Of a stretch of 64,000 nucleotides of DNA, positions 16,539-24,978 are shown in pieces. How positions within the stretch are numbered: position 1 is the first letter of the stretch; the number at the start of each line of letters is the position of its first letter. Source of the stretch: an uncultured Eubacterium sp. (lineage in GTDB: Bacteria; Bacillota; Clostridia; Lachnospirales; Lachnospiraceae); assembly GCA_910584645.1 (NCBI GenBank), contig CAJUAU010000006.1, positions 1 to 64,000 on the forward strand. The letters are read 5' to 3'. The translations under genes were made by a program, and so were the position numbers. Under the pieces are notes generated by a model. It saw nothing but the letters and a program-made list of their open reading frames with translations, was not told the origin of the DNA and searched no databases.

Positions 16539-18236
16539 ATGAAACGAATCGTTTGCTTTCTACTGATCGTCACTCTCTTTCTGATCCCCTGTTCCAGCGC
16601 TTCTGCCTGGACATGCTTCCGAAACGAAGAGGGGCAGTCCGGAGCCAATACCATCCACGCTGCCACGCCGATTGACACAAATACCACCGGACCGAAATGG
16701 AAAAAAAGATTTTCACAGAGTATGGGATCTGTCATGAATTCGGCTCCTGTCATAACAGAAAAAAACATCTACATTGTAAGTAAAGATATTTTGTATAAGA
16801 CAGACAAAGAGGGGACGGTCCTCTCGGCACTACAGCTCTGTGCCTCCATGAATTCCATGTGCCATATGGCTTCTGATGGAAAAAACCTATATATTCCCCT
16901 GGGAGGGGGACTCCTGCAGTGTGTCGATATGGACACCATGACCTCTGTCTGGACCAGCGAATCCTTCGGCGGCCAGTCCCTGACCACCGTATACATTCAT
17001 AATGGCCTGGTCTACGCCGGCACCACCAGCGGAGACGGATCCGAAGGCTGTTATTACTGTGTTGGGGCAGAGGATGGAAAAACCCGGTGGAGCTATCAAA
17101 ATGAAACATACCCCTGCGGTTACTACTGGAGCGGCGCAGTCTCAGCTACATTACCTGCCGAGGAATGTCTTTTATTTGGCGGCGACAATGGCATCCTGGT
17201 CTCCCACAGCCTGGCCAGTGACCAGGTATATGACACTCTGGACCTTAGTTCCATCACTGGTTCTAAAGGGAAGATCCGCGCCGGCATCACTTACGATGCC
17301 GCATCCGACGCCTTCTATACCACCTCCAATAATGGATATCTGTACCAGATCCACATGGGCGAAAATGGGAAATTTGATAGGGTGAACTCCGTTTTTTTGG
17401 GAGATTCCGCTGGTAAAACCGTCAACTGCACCAGCACTCCCACGATTTACAACGGCAGGATTTATGTCTGCAGTTATTATGACAATGCTGGCCGCATCAG
17501 TGTCATCGATGCCGGCACCATGCACACCATCTATGCTGCCGCCACTGGTATGGCGGATATTAAGTCCTCTCCTCTTGTATCCACTGGCTATGCTACAGAG
17601 GAAAACCATCACCGGGTCTATGTATATTTTACTCAGAATACCGTACCAGGGGGGATATATTATATTGAAGACAGCTCGGCCGCTGAATCAGCAGATATAA
17701 AAACTTTGTACGAGCCAAAAAACAATCCTCAGTTCTGTCTGCACAGCCTGGCGGCAGACGCAGAAGGAACCCTGTATTATTCCAATGATTCCGGTACCTT
17801 CTTTGCAGTCCACGAGGGCTTTGCCTCTGGCGGTATCCTTCCATCGCCCTCTCCCAACACCCCTGCTGACCTGCCGGCTGCGCCCACAGAAGTACCAGGA
17901 ACCTCCACCGTTTCTTCCCCGTCTCCGGCGCCGGCCCCCCAGCAGACGGCTCCCGGTACCGCTTCAAAGAAAAAAATTCGTCCCGGAAAACCATCCAGAA
18001 TAAGAATAATAAAGAAAAAAAAGCACCGGGGTAAATATAAGGTTACTCTTTCCTGGAAAAAGGGAAACCAATCAAAAAAGACACAGATCAAAATAAAAGG
18101 AAAAAAACCGAAAACCGTCTCTGGCAGCAAATACACGCTGTCACTCAAAAAGGGAGTCCACACCATCTTTCTATATGGTTATATCTCCCCCTCACAAAAG
18201 AGCTCTGCTGCCAGAATACGCTTCCGTGTATCCTGA
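16539..18236 (+). CDS. Secreted PQQ-binding-like beta-propeller protein
   Basis: A 565-residue exported protein. Residues 1-24 are a signal peptide ending SSASA. Residues 25-430 form a PQQ-like propeller: it opens WTCFRNEEGQSG and contains repeated blades such as PVITEKNIYIVSKD, GLVYAGTTSGDGSEGCYY and NGRIYVCSYYDNAGRISVID. A Pro/Thr-rich linker (about 430-475) leads to a Lys-rich C-terminal domain of about 90 residues similar in character to that of the preceding protein. AAAGGAG lies 7 bp before the ATG. It probably shares the B12-regulated transcript. Such propellers need not bind PQQ; this one may be a scaffold or ligand-binding surface protein. Confidence 0.83.
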   Translation: MKRIVCFLLIVTLFLIPCSSASAWTCFRNEEGQSGANTIHAATPIDTNTTGPKWKKRFSQSMGSVMNSAPVITEKNIYIVSKDILYKTDKEGTVLSALQLCASMNSMCHMASDGKNLYIPLGGGLLQCVDMDTMTSVWTSESFGGQSLTTVYIHNGLVYAGTTSGDGSEGCYYCVGAEDGKTRWSYQNETYPCGYYWSGAVSATLPAEECLLFGGDNGILVSHSLASDQVYDTLDLSSITGSKGKIRAGITYDAASDAFYTTSNNGYLYQIHMGENGKFDRVNSVFLGDSAGKTVNCTSTPTIYNGRIYVCSYYDNAGRISVIDAGTMHTIYAAATGMADIKSSPLVSTGYATEENHHRVYVYFTQNTVPGGIYYIEDSSAAESADIKTLYEPKNNPQFCLHSLAADAEGTLYYSNDSGTFFAVHEGFASGGILPSPSPNTPADLPAAPTEVPGTSTVSSPSPAPAPQQTAPGTASKKKIRPGKPSRIRIIKKKKHRGKYKVTLSWKKGNQSKKTQIKIKGKKPKTVSGSKYTLSLKKGVHTIFLYGYISPSQKSSAARIRFRVS

Positions 18237-18251
18237 CGGCAGAGCCGGACA

Positions 18252-18797
18252 TCATTCTTCTGTTTCCTCACTATCTGAGCCCTCTGAAGAATCCCCGGAT
18301 CCCTCACTGGAGGTCTGGGGGGAGGAAATGGATACGCTGACTCCCTCTTCCTCCTGCATCTTCTCCAACAGGCTCTTGTGTTTTTTCGGTTTTACATTCT
18401 GTACAGCCATCATCTTCGCTTTCAAATAAAGATCGCTGTTATAACGGAATAAAAAATTCTCATCCTTTGGCGGCACTTTCTCCCCCTTCATGATACGCCT
18501 CGCGATGGCAAGCGCGCGGGCAAGGGCGCCATAAGAATTCTTCTTTTTCTTTTTCGCCTTCTGGGTCTTCTGTGCCATCTGCTTCCTTTTCTCATTCATC
18601 TTCTGATAAGCCCTGGCAAGAGCCTTCCCTTCCTCTGACAGCTCTGTCACATCTGTATATTTCTTTGAATCTCCCTTTTTACCCTGGCTTCCCTGGATCG
18701 CTGGCTTCCTTTTCTTATTCCCATGCCTTTGGCTCTGATCATCCACTTTCAGCATCCCAGGCTGCTCTTTGTATTCCGTCCGATCTGTAACATTCAT
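18252..18797 (-). CDS. Hypothetical Lys/Glu-rich protein
   Basis: A 181-residue hydrophilic protein that I do not recognise. Residues 1-50 are basic and low in complexity. Residues 50-150 are predicted mostly helical, with YGALARALAIARRIMKGEKVPPKDENFLF and YLKAKMMAVQNVKPKKHKSLLEKMQEEEG as the most ordered-looking parts. The tail is acidic and serine-rich (SEGSGDSSEGSDSEETEE). There is no signal peptide or membrane segment. It converges with the propeller gene, 15 bp between the stops. Confidence 0.65.
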   Translation of the reverse strand: MNVTDRTEYKEQPGMLKVDDQSQRHGNKKRKPAIQGSQGKKGDSKKYTDVTELSEEGKALARAYQKMNEKRKQMAQKTQKAKKKKKNSYGALARALAIARRIMKGEKVPPKDENFLFRYNSDLYLKAKMMAVQNVKPKKHKSLLEKMQEEEGVSVSISSPQTSSEGSGDSSEGSDSEETEE

Positions 18798-18918
18798 CTT
18801 CTATCACATCCTTGTTCTGACACCAGGCATCCAAAACCATCCCTGGCAGCAAAGTCTCAGGGCAATTCCATTTACCCATGTAAATAATCTTAATATATAT
18901 ATCGGACGATAGAAAAAA

Positions 18919-19920
18919 TTATTTAGCTTTCGGAGCTTTGCTGGCAAATTCCGTATTTACCAGTTCCTCATAAGAAACCCGGCTGCTGAGTTCTCCACCG
19001 GATTCCAGAATATCCTGCAAAAGATCAAAACTCTCCTTTTCAAAAACAAGATCATCCTTCCAGGTTTTCTGGTCATAATATCTTTCTACTATTGTAGTTA
19101 ACGTTTCCCGCTCCGTCTCTTTGAACTGGGGCTGGATCACTTCCGCAATCTCCTGCGGCGTGTGGCTTTTCACAAAATCCATCCCTTTCTGGAGTGCATT
19201 GGTAAATTTCTGAATGGTATCCGCATTTTTCTTGATATAACTTTCCTTGGCGGAATAAGCAGTATAGGGAACCATTCCGCTATCCACTCCCAGAGAAGCT
19301 ACCACAACACCCTTCTTTTCCTTTTCCAGAGAAGCTGCAAAGGGTTCAAACTCCACCGAGTAATCCCCCTGTCCTGAAGCAAATGCTTCTGCGGTAAGTC
19401 CAAAGTCGATATTCTGTACCATCTTCAGATCTTTCTGGGGATCCATGTTATTCTTCTTTAGTATGTATTCAAATACCATCTGCGGCATACCGCCCTTCCT
19501 TCCTGCCAGTACTGTCTTACCTTTCAGTTTATCCCAGGTAAAATCCTCATCCGCTTTCCTTGCCACCAGAAAATTGCCTGCACGCTGTGTCAGCTGGGCA
19601 AAGTTGACAATTTTTTCTCCCGATCCCTCATTAAACACATAGATCGATGCCTCTGATCCCATAAATCCAATATCTGCCTCTCCTGACAACACTGCTGTCA
19701 TCACATTATCGGCGCCAGAACCATTGACCAGTTTTACATCCAGCCCTTCCTCTTTGAAATAACCTTTCTCAATAGCCACATACTGGGGAGCATAGAAAAT
19801 GGAATGCGCCACTTCATTCAGCGTTATGGACGTCATCCCTTCCTCCTCCTTTTTTGCGCAGCTGCACAGAGAAAGTACCAGCAGAGAAAAAATCAGCGCC
19901 AGAACCACGATTTTTTTCAT
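18919..19920 (-). CDS. ABC transporter substrate-binding lipoprotein, THI5/NMT1-like
   Basis: A 333-residue lipoprotein with signal peptide and lipobox LCSC (Cys20). The mature part is a type 2 periplasmic-binding fold of the SsuA/THI5 group: ITLNEVAHSIFYAPQYVAIEKGYFKEEGLDV, NGSGADNVMTAVLSGEADIGFMGSEASIYV and GRKGGMPQMVFEYIL are typical. Family ligands include aliphatic sulfonates, nitrate, taurine and pyrimidine precursors of thiamine. No permease or ATPase gene is adjacent, so it is an orphan. The thiSGHE operon 2-5 kb away makes a thiamine-precursor ligand possible, but this is inference. AGGAGG lies 6 bp before the ATG. Confidence 0.85.
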   Translation of the reverse strand: MKKIVVLALIFSLLVLSLCSCAKKEEEGMTSITLNEVAHSIFYAPQYVAIEKGYFKEEGLDVKLVNGSGADNVMTAVLSGEADIGFMGSEASIYVFNEGSGEKIVNFAQLTQRAGNFLVARKADEDFTWDKLKGKTVLAGRKGGMPQMVFEYILKKNNMDPQKDLKMVQNIDFGLTAEAFASGQGDYSVEFEPFAASLEKEKKGVVVASLGVDSGMVPYTAYSAKESYIKKNADTIQKFTNALQKGMDFVKSHTPQEIAEVIQPQFKETERETLTTIVERYYDQKTWKDDLVFEKESFDLLQDILESGGELSSRVSYEELVNTEFASKAPKAK

Positions 19921-20048
19921 TCTCTTCCTCCTAGCCCGTTAAAGGGATATTTCTTTCCTTTTTCTATGAATATATGACAAAAAATGAGTGTGGTGCAGGT
20001 CTTTTTGTGTTATGATAGAAACAAAGGAAAATTTAAGGGAGGATTTTA

Positions 20049-20140
20049 GTGTGAAAGATAAATTTTCACACACGAGATTTGTGTCTGCGCGCACTTGACA
20101 CAAACTCGTTATGCGCAAAAAACGTGCGCAGAAATGAGGA
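20049..20140 (+). repeat. Three-hairpin structured element ending in a ribosome binding site
   Basis: Hairpin 1 at 20049-20071 (GTGTGAAA/TTTTCACAC), hairpin 2 at 20073-20108 (CGAG..TTTGTGTC around TGCGCGCACT, closing TGACACAAA..CTCG) and hairpin 3 at 20112-20130 (TGCGC around AAAAAACG, closing GCGCA) run head to tail and stop at GAAATGAGGA, which serves as ribosome site for the sirtuin gene. The same architecture, with different stem bases in hairpin 2, occurs on the minus strand at 58635-58752, 60208-60323 and 61802-61914. Confidence 0.75.
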
Positions 20141-20145
20141 TTTAA

Positions 20146-20862
20146 ATGAATGAAATAGAACAATTGAAGCAATGGATCGACGAAAGTGATAATATTGTAT
20201 TTTTTGGAGGCGCCGGTGTCTCCACCGAGAGTCATATTCCCGATTTCCGCAGTGTAGACGGACTATATAACCAGCAGTATGATTTCCCGCCGGAGACCAT
20301 TTTAAGCCATCGCTTTTTTATGCAGAATACGGAGGAATTTTATCGTTTTTACTGGGACAAAATGATCTTTGAAGATGCGGATCCAAATCCTGCCCACAAG
20401 GCACTGGCAAATCTTGAAAAAATGGGTAAACTCAAAGCTGTTATCACCCAGAATATCGATGGTCTGCATCAGAAAGCAGGAAGCAGTGAAGTTCTGGAAC
20501 TGCACGGGTCTGTCCTGCGCAATTACTGTATGTCCTGCCGGAAATTTTACGGGTTGAAAGATATTCTCCCGCAAAAGGGAGTTCCCAAATGCAGCTGTGG
20601 CGGCACCATTAAGCCGGATGTAGTGCTCTATGAAGAAGGACTGGATTCTTATATTTTGGAAAAATCCATTTCCTATATCAAAAATGCAGATGTTCTGATC
20701 GTAGGAGGCACCTCTCTCGCCGTCTATCCCGCCGCCGGACTGATTGACTACTACCGGGGTGATAAGCTGGTTCTGATCAACAAATCCAAAACCAGCCGCA
20801 ATGCCCACGCAAACTTAGAGATCAATGGGGCCATCGGTGAGACCCTCGGGTTTTATGCTTGA
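20146..20862 (+). CDS. cobB: NAD-dependent protein deacylase, Sir2 family
   Basis: A 238-residue sirtuin. NAD-binding GAGVSTESHIPDFR at residues 22-35, TQNIDGLHQKAG at 101-112, catalytic His120 in ELHGS, structural zinc ligands Cys128, Cys131, Cys149 and Cys151, and the GGTSLAVYP segment near 187-195 are all present. It removes acyl groups from lysines using NAD. ATG at 20146 follows ATGAGGA that ends a structured repeat element (20049-20140). The gene is followed 116 bp later by metA on the same strand. Acyl preference cannot be told from sequence. Confidence 0.94.
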   Translation: MNEIEQLKQWIDESDNIVFFGGAGVSTESHIPDFRSVDGLYNQQYDFPPETILSHRFFMQNTEEFYRFYWDKMIFEDADPNPAHKALANLEKMGKLKAVITQNIDGLHQKAGSSEVLELHGSVLRNYCMSCRKFYGLKDILPQKGVPKCSCGGTIKPDVVLYEEGLDSYILEKSISYIKNADVLIVGGTSLAVYPAAGLIDYYRGDKLVLINKSKTSRNAHANLEINGAIGETLGFYA

Positions 20863-20977
20863 AAGAATAATTTATTTGTGATAGACTTACTCATGAAAGT
20901 TTGTTAGCAACTAGTACAATGGGATGCAGGACAGAGCAAAGAAGCATACTGTTGACTTTGCAGAAATGAGGAAAATT

Positions 20978-21892
20978 ATGCCGATCAAGATTCCCAACTC
21001 TCTGCCAGCCACAGAGATACTGGAAAAGGAAAATATATTTGTAATGACGGAACATCGTGCCATGCATCAGGATATCCGTCCTTTAAGTGTACTTATACTA
21101 AATCTGATGCCCACCAAGATCGTAACGGAAACCCAGTTGCTGCGTAAACTGTCAAACTCCCCACTGCAGGTCGAAGTGGAATTTTTAAAGACCGCCAGTT
21201 ATATTCCGCAGCACACGGATCCTACGCATCTGGATACTTTTTATACCACCTTTGACGAAGTCATGGACCGTAAATTCGATGGTATGATCATCACCGGGGC
21301 GCCACTGGACTATATTGCCTTTGAGGATGTAGAATATTGGAAGGAAGTGTGCCGGATCATGGAGTGGTGCAAAACCCATGTGCATTCCACCCTTCATCTG
21401 TGCTGGGGTGCCTTTGCCGCTCTGTATTATTACTTCGGCATAAATAAAATAGACCTTCCCCGGAAATTGTCAGGCGTTTACGAGCACACCGTTGTAAAGA
21501 AAAATTCCCCCCTTTTCCGTGGCTTTGACGACATTTTCTACGCGCCCCAGTCCCGCGCCACCAGTGTGAAAACGGAAGACATCCAGGCAGTGGAAGGACT
21601 TGAACTGATGGCAGTCTCAGAAGAAGCCGGCGCCACCATAGTAAAGACTACGGACAGCCGCCATTTCTTCATGACCTGCCACCCGGAATACGATGCCGAT
21701 ACCCTGGCCAGGGAATATACAAGAGATGTGGAAAAAGGGCTGAATCCGAACATTCCCTGTAACTATTTTCCCGGTGACGACCCTTCCCAGGCACCAGTGG
21801 TGCGCTGGCGCTCCACCGGGCAGCTGATCTTTTCCAACTGGTTGAATTATTACGTATACCAAAGTACACCTTATAATATTACTGACGTATAG
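20978..21892 (+). CDS. metAA: Homoserine O-acyltransferase MetA (probably acetyl-CoA dependent)
   Basis: A 304-residue MetA-family enzyme, first step of methionine synthesis from homoserine. Nucleophile Cys142 lies in LHLCWGA; the His of the triad is in CHPEYD. The residue at position 111, known in this family to govern acyl-CoA choice (Glu for acetyl, Gly for succinyl), is Asp here, which suggests acetyl-CoA. The start at 20978 (MPIKIPNSLPA) follows GCAGAAATGAGGA; the open frame extends 18 codons further without family similarity. Its 3' end overlaps the convergent thiE-like gene by 14 bp. No SAM riboswitch or T-box is evident upstream. Confidence 0.93.
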   Translation: MPIKIPNSLPATEILEKENIFVMTEHRAMHQDIRPLSVLILNLMPTKIVTETQLLRKLSNSPLQVEVEFLKTASYIPQHTDPTHLDTFYTTFDEVMDRKFDGMIITGAPLDYIAFEDVEYWKEVCRIMEWCKTHVHSTLHLCWGAFAALYYYFGINKIDLPRKLSGVYEHTVVKKNSPLFRGFDDIFYAPQSRATSVKTEDIQAVEGLELMAVSEEAGATIVKTTDSRHFFMTCHPEYDADTLAREYTRDVEKGLNPNIPCNYFPGDDPSQAPVVRWRSTGQLIFSNWLNYYVYQSTPYNITDV

Positions 21893-22469
21893 TCATAAAC
21901 CCAGACATTACGCAGACTCCCGCCGCGCCTGCCCGGACAACGGCTTCTGCATTTTCCTGGCAGATGCCCCCGATGCCATAGACAGGGATGTGCACACCCC
22001 CGGACACCTTTTGGATAAACTCCAGTCCCCGGCCTGGCATCCCCCTCTTGCAGTCAGTTTCAAACACATGCCCGGCGATCACATAATCTGCCCCTGATCC
22101 CTCTGCCCTCTTTGCTTGTTCCACCGAGTGGACAGAAGATCCGATCCACTGAAAATAACTCTTTTCTTTATCGGGCATAGTCTCAAGGATATCCAGGGGA
22201 AGATGAATGTTCTGGCAATGTAACTTCAAAGCACTCTCCCAGAAGCTATGAAGGATACACACCATATCTGCCTCCTGACAGATCCCCAGCACTTTTTCCG
22301 CCATATTCTCATATTCACTCCAGGAAAGATCTTTTTCTCTCAAAAGAATGGCATCCGCTTCCCTATTCTGTACAATCTGCCGGATCCTCTCATAAAAATC
22401 TCCCTGACACAGTTTCCTATTGGTGACACACAGACACGGAATCCTTTCACCACTGCTTCCCCTATACAT
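21879..22469 (-). CDS. thiE: Thiamine phosphate synthase/TenI family protein
   Basis: A 196-residue TIM-barrel protein of the ThiE/TenI family. The diphosphate-binding end shows IGSSVHSVEQAKRAEGSGADYVIAG then GHVFETDCKRGMPGRGLEF and VYGIGGI. ThiE joins HMP-PP with thiazole phosphate; TenI-type members aromatise the thiazole instead. The segment equivalent to the substrate-binding GVHLGQ of ThiE is altered (NIHLPLDIL), so TenI is a real alternative. The ATG at 22469 overlaps the thiH stop; a GTG four codons earlier is also open. Last gene of thiSGH(E). The 3' end overlaps metA by 14 bp. Confidence 0.85.
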   Translation of the reverse strand: MYRGSSGERIPCLCVTNRKLCQGDFYERIRQIVQNREADAILLREKDLSWSEYENMAEKVLGICQEADMVCILHSFWESALKLHCQNIHLPLDILETMPDKEKSYFQWIGSSVHSVEQAKRAEGSGADYVIAGHVFETDCKRGMPGRGLEFIQKVSGGVHIPVYGIGGICQENAEAVVRAGAAGVCVMSGFMTIRQ

Positions 22470-23667
22470 AAATAGAATCACTCATTACCGGCTGGAGTCC
22501 CTGATCCAGAACCGCCTGATACACCTCATCCACCGTCCTCGTATCGTCAATCTCAAATTGTTCATCTCCCTTTTCCTCTCCACTCCGGCCCCCAATGCCA
22601 ACATTTACCCCGGCAGAGATCTTCGTAGCAGCGATCTGGATCAAATGATCCCTTACCCTCCCACACTCCCTGGTGGAAACAGTTATATTGGAAAATGGCA
22701 GGAACAGCCGGTAGGCACACACAACCTGAAGCAGCTGCGCCTCACGAACATCCATGGGATTGATCTTGTCATTGTTGATGATCGGACGCAGTCTCGGACA
22801 GGAAAATGCAATTTCTGCATGGGGATATTTTCGCTGGATGTACCAGGCGTGCATACCCGTGGCAAACGCATCCCGCCTGAAATCATCCAGTCCCAGCAGC
22901 GCCCCAAACCCCACGCCCCGCATTCCGCCCCTGACTGCCCTTTCCTGGGCATTCAGGCGGTAGGGAAAGATCCGTTTTCTTCCCGCCAGATGAAGCGTCT
23001 CATACTTATCGGAATGATAAGTCTCCTGAAATACTGTTACATAATCTGCACCGCATCCATGAAGATATTGATACTCATTGGAATTCACAGGATATATTTC
23101 CAGACCGATCACCTTAAAATACTTCCGGGCGATCTTACATGCCTCCCCAATGTATCTGACATCCGACATCTTTGGGCTCTCTCCCGTCAGGATCAAAACC
23201 TCCTGGAGACCTGTCTTTGCAATTTCCTTCAACTCCCTCTCAATCTCTCCCAGCTTCAGCCGGGCGCGCCTGATTTTATTGTGACAGTTGAAGCCACAAT
23301 AAATGCAATAATTTTCACAATAATTTGCTATGTAGAGAGGAGTAAACATAGTAATGGAGTTTCCAAAATGCTTTCTTGTCTCCGCCTGGGCCGCCTGGGC
23401 AATCTCCTCCAATAAAGGAAGTGCTGCCGGGGAAAGCAGGGCTGCAAAGTCTTCCGACCCTTTCCGGTCACGGCTAAGGGCATTTTTAACATCCGCCGAT
23501 GTGTAACACTCACACTCAAATGCTTCCGCCGCTTTTATCACCAGCTTATCAATCTCCGAATCCAAAACCTCCATATCCTCCAGATAGGTCATATGATCTG
23601 TCCTGTTTTCTTTTAAATGTTCTTTGATTTCTGCGTTCAAAATACTTTCATTGATTCTCTTTGTCAT
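22462..23667 (-). CDS. thiH: 2-iminoacetate synthase ThiH (tyrosine lyase)
   Basis: A 401-residue radical SAM enzyme with the cluster motif CENYCIYC (Cys117, Cys121, Cys124). It cleaves tyrosine to p-cresol and dehydroglycine, which ThiG uses for thiazole formation; this is the anaerobic route, consistent with a strict anaerobe. The C-terminal ISAGVNVGIGG and FEIDDTRTVDEV segments match ThiH. The related hydrogenase maturase HydG carries an extra C-terminal Cys-rich cluster domain, which is absent here. It lies between thiG and the thiE-like gene, overlapping the latter. Confidence 0.93.
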   Translation of the reverse strand: MTKRINESILNAEIKEHLKENRTDHMTYLEDMEVLDSEIDKLVIKAAEAFECECYTSADVKNALSRDRKGSEDFAALLSPAALPLLEEIAQAAQAETRKHFGNSITMFTPLYIANYCENYCIYCGFNCHNKIRRARLKLGEIERELKEIAKTGLQEVLILTGESPKMSDVRYIGEACKIARKYFKVIGLEIYPVNSNEYQYLHGCGADYVTVFQETYHSDKYETLHLAGRKRIFPYRLNAQERAVRGGMRGVGFGALLGLDDFRRDAFATGMHAWYIQRKYPHAEIAFSCPRLRPIINNDKINPMDVREAQLLQVVCAYRLFLPFSNITVSTRECGRVRDHLIQIAATKISAGVNVGIGGRSGEEKGDEQFEIDDTRTVDEVYQAVLDQGLQPVMSDSIYV

Positions 23668-23737
23668 TTTTCCTTTTCTCCATTTTATTTCCCATTCTCA
23701 TGTGTTTTATATAATGGGGCAAATCCGCGCCGCCAGA

Positions 23738-24535
23738 CTAGCTCGATGGCAGCTCGTTATTGCTTCCATCCTGGATATATCCCGTCAGCGGAGAAGAGGC
23801 ACTTCCCCCCCTTGCCAGCACCCTTCCCATGCCGGCAAGATAAGCTGTCCGCCCCGCTTCGACCGCCTTACGAAATGCCTCTGCCATGGCAGGGATATCT
23901 CCTGCTGTGGCAATCCCCGTATTAGCCATCACCGCCGCCGCTCCCATTTCCATCGCCTCACAGGCCTGGGAGGGACATCCAATCCCCGCATCCACGATAA
24001 TGGGAAGATCGATCTCATCGATCAATATCTGAATAAATTCTTTCGTACACAATCCCTTATTTGAACCAATGGGCGCAGCCAAAGGCATCACCGAAGCAGC
24101 CCCAGCATTGTACAGGTCTCTTGCCGTATTCAGATCCGGATACATATACGGCATCACTACAAAGCCCTCTCTGGCAAGAATCTCCGTGGCTTTCACAGTC
24201 TCCTGATTATCTGGCAGAAGATATTTGCTGTCCCTCATAATCTCAATTTTCACAAAATCCCCACAGCCTATCTCCCTGGACAGCCTGGCGATCCGGACAG
24301 CTTCATCCGCATTTCTGGCACCAGAAGTATTGGGAAGCAGTGTAACCCCCTCTGGTATATAATCCATAATATTTGCCGTCCCCCCGGCATTTGCCCGTCT
24401 CAGAGCAAGAGTGATGATCTGCGCTCCTGCCTGTTCAACAGCTGCCTGGATCAAACCCAGGGAATATTTTCCAGATCCAAGTATAAACCGGGAAGAAAAT
24501 TCATGCCCTCCCAAAACCAGTATATCTTTATCCAT
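23738..24535 (-). CDS. thiG: Thiazole synthase ThiG
   Basis: A 265-residue TIM-barrel enzyme that builds the thiazole phosphate from 1-deoxyxylulose 5-phosphate, dehydroglycine and ThiS thiocarboxylate. The Schiff-base lysine is Lys96 in [41 protein letters not shown] and [19 protein letters not shown] are family landmarks. The start at 24535 ([10 protein letters not shown]) has GGAG 6 bp upstream; the frame is open 29 codons further back without similarity. It follows thiS by 90 bp. Confidence 0.95.
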   Translation of the reverse strand: MDKDILVLGGHEFSSRFILGSGKYSLGLIQAAVEQAGAQIITLALRRANAGGTANIMDYIPEGVTLLPNTSGARNADEAVRIARLSREIGCGDFVKIEIMRDSKYLLPDNQETVKATEILAREGFVVMPYMYPDLNTARDLYNAGAASVMPLAAPIGSNKGLCTKEFIQILIDEIDLPIIVDAGIGCPSQACEAMEMGAAAVMANTGIATAGDIPAMAEAFRKAVEAGRTAYLAGMGRVLARGGSASSPLTGYIQDGSNNELPSS

Positions 24536-24625
24536 TTTAATCTCCATTTCTACATTAGTTTTTGCCAAAGGAAAGAAACCAAAGTTCTTACGATGTCTGC
24601 AACATACATGTTCCACTGACAAACG

Positions 24626-24823
24626 TCAGCCTCCTCCTACAAAACTCACTACCTCAATTTTGTCTCCACTCTTCACCCTTGTTTCTTTATAAACAGACTT
24701 GGAAATGATCTCCCCATTGATCTCCACCGCGATCTTACGAATATCATATCCTTCCCGCTGTAGAAGTTCTGTTAAAGAAAGATCAGAGTACTGCTCTTTT
24801 TCTTTTCCATTTAGGATTATCAT
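24626..24823 (-). CDS. thiS: Sulfur carrier protein ThiS
   Basis: A 65-residue ubiquitin-like protein ending in GGG, of which the C-terminal Gly is thiocarboxylated as sulfur donor for thiazole. MIILNGKEKEQ at the start, LTELL in the helix and KSGDKIEVVSFVGGG at the end are typical. The ATG at 24823 is preceded by GGAGGAAAGGAGG. First gene of thiS-thiG-thiH-thiE. A ThiF-type adenylyltransferase is not in the cluster. The leader upstream is unusually structured (24842-25080). Confidence 0.92.
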   Translation of the reverse strand: MIILNGKEKEQYSDLSLTELLQREGYDIRKIAVEINGEIISKSVYKETRVKSGDKIEVVSFVGGG

Positions 24824-24841
24824 GATGACCTCCTTTCCTCC

Positions 24842-24963
24842 GCCTCGCACCAGTCACAGCGCTTCGCTTCTGTGACCGGTCGCGGCATTCGCCGCATACT
24901 CTGAAAAACATACCAGTCACATCGTGCGAGCACATGTGACCACATGTTTTCAGAGTGCGAGGC
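24842..24963 (-). repeat. Multibranch structured element in the thiS leader
   Basis: GCCTCGCA (24842-24849) and TGCGAGGC (24956-24963) close an 8-bp outer stem around three arms: 24850-24879 (CCAGTCACAG/CTGTGACCGG), 24882-24895 (GCGGC/GCCGC with a 4-nt loop) and 24897-24956 (ACTCTGAAAA.. closing ..TTTTCAGAGT, with an inner GTCAC/GTGAC stem). On the minus strand the structure ends directly at the ribosome site of thiS. It does not match the TPP riboswitch consensus. It could be a mobile structured repeat or a regulatory RNA. Confidence 0.6.
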
Positions 24964-24978
24964 TCAAAGCTAACGCGC

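Noticed and set aside
20863..20977. A SAM riboswitch or T-box before metA.
   Set aside because: The 115-bp leader lacks the conserved SAM-I core and the T-box sequence, and there is no terminator.
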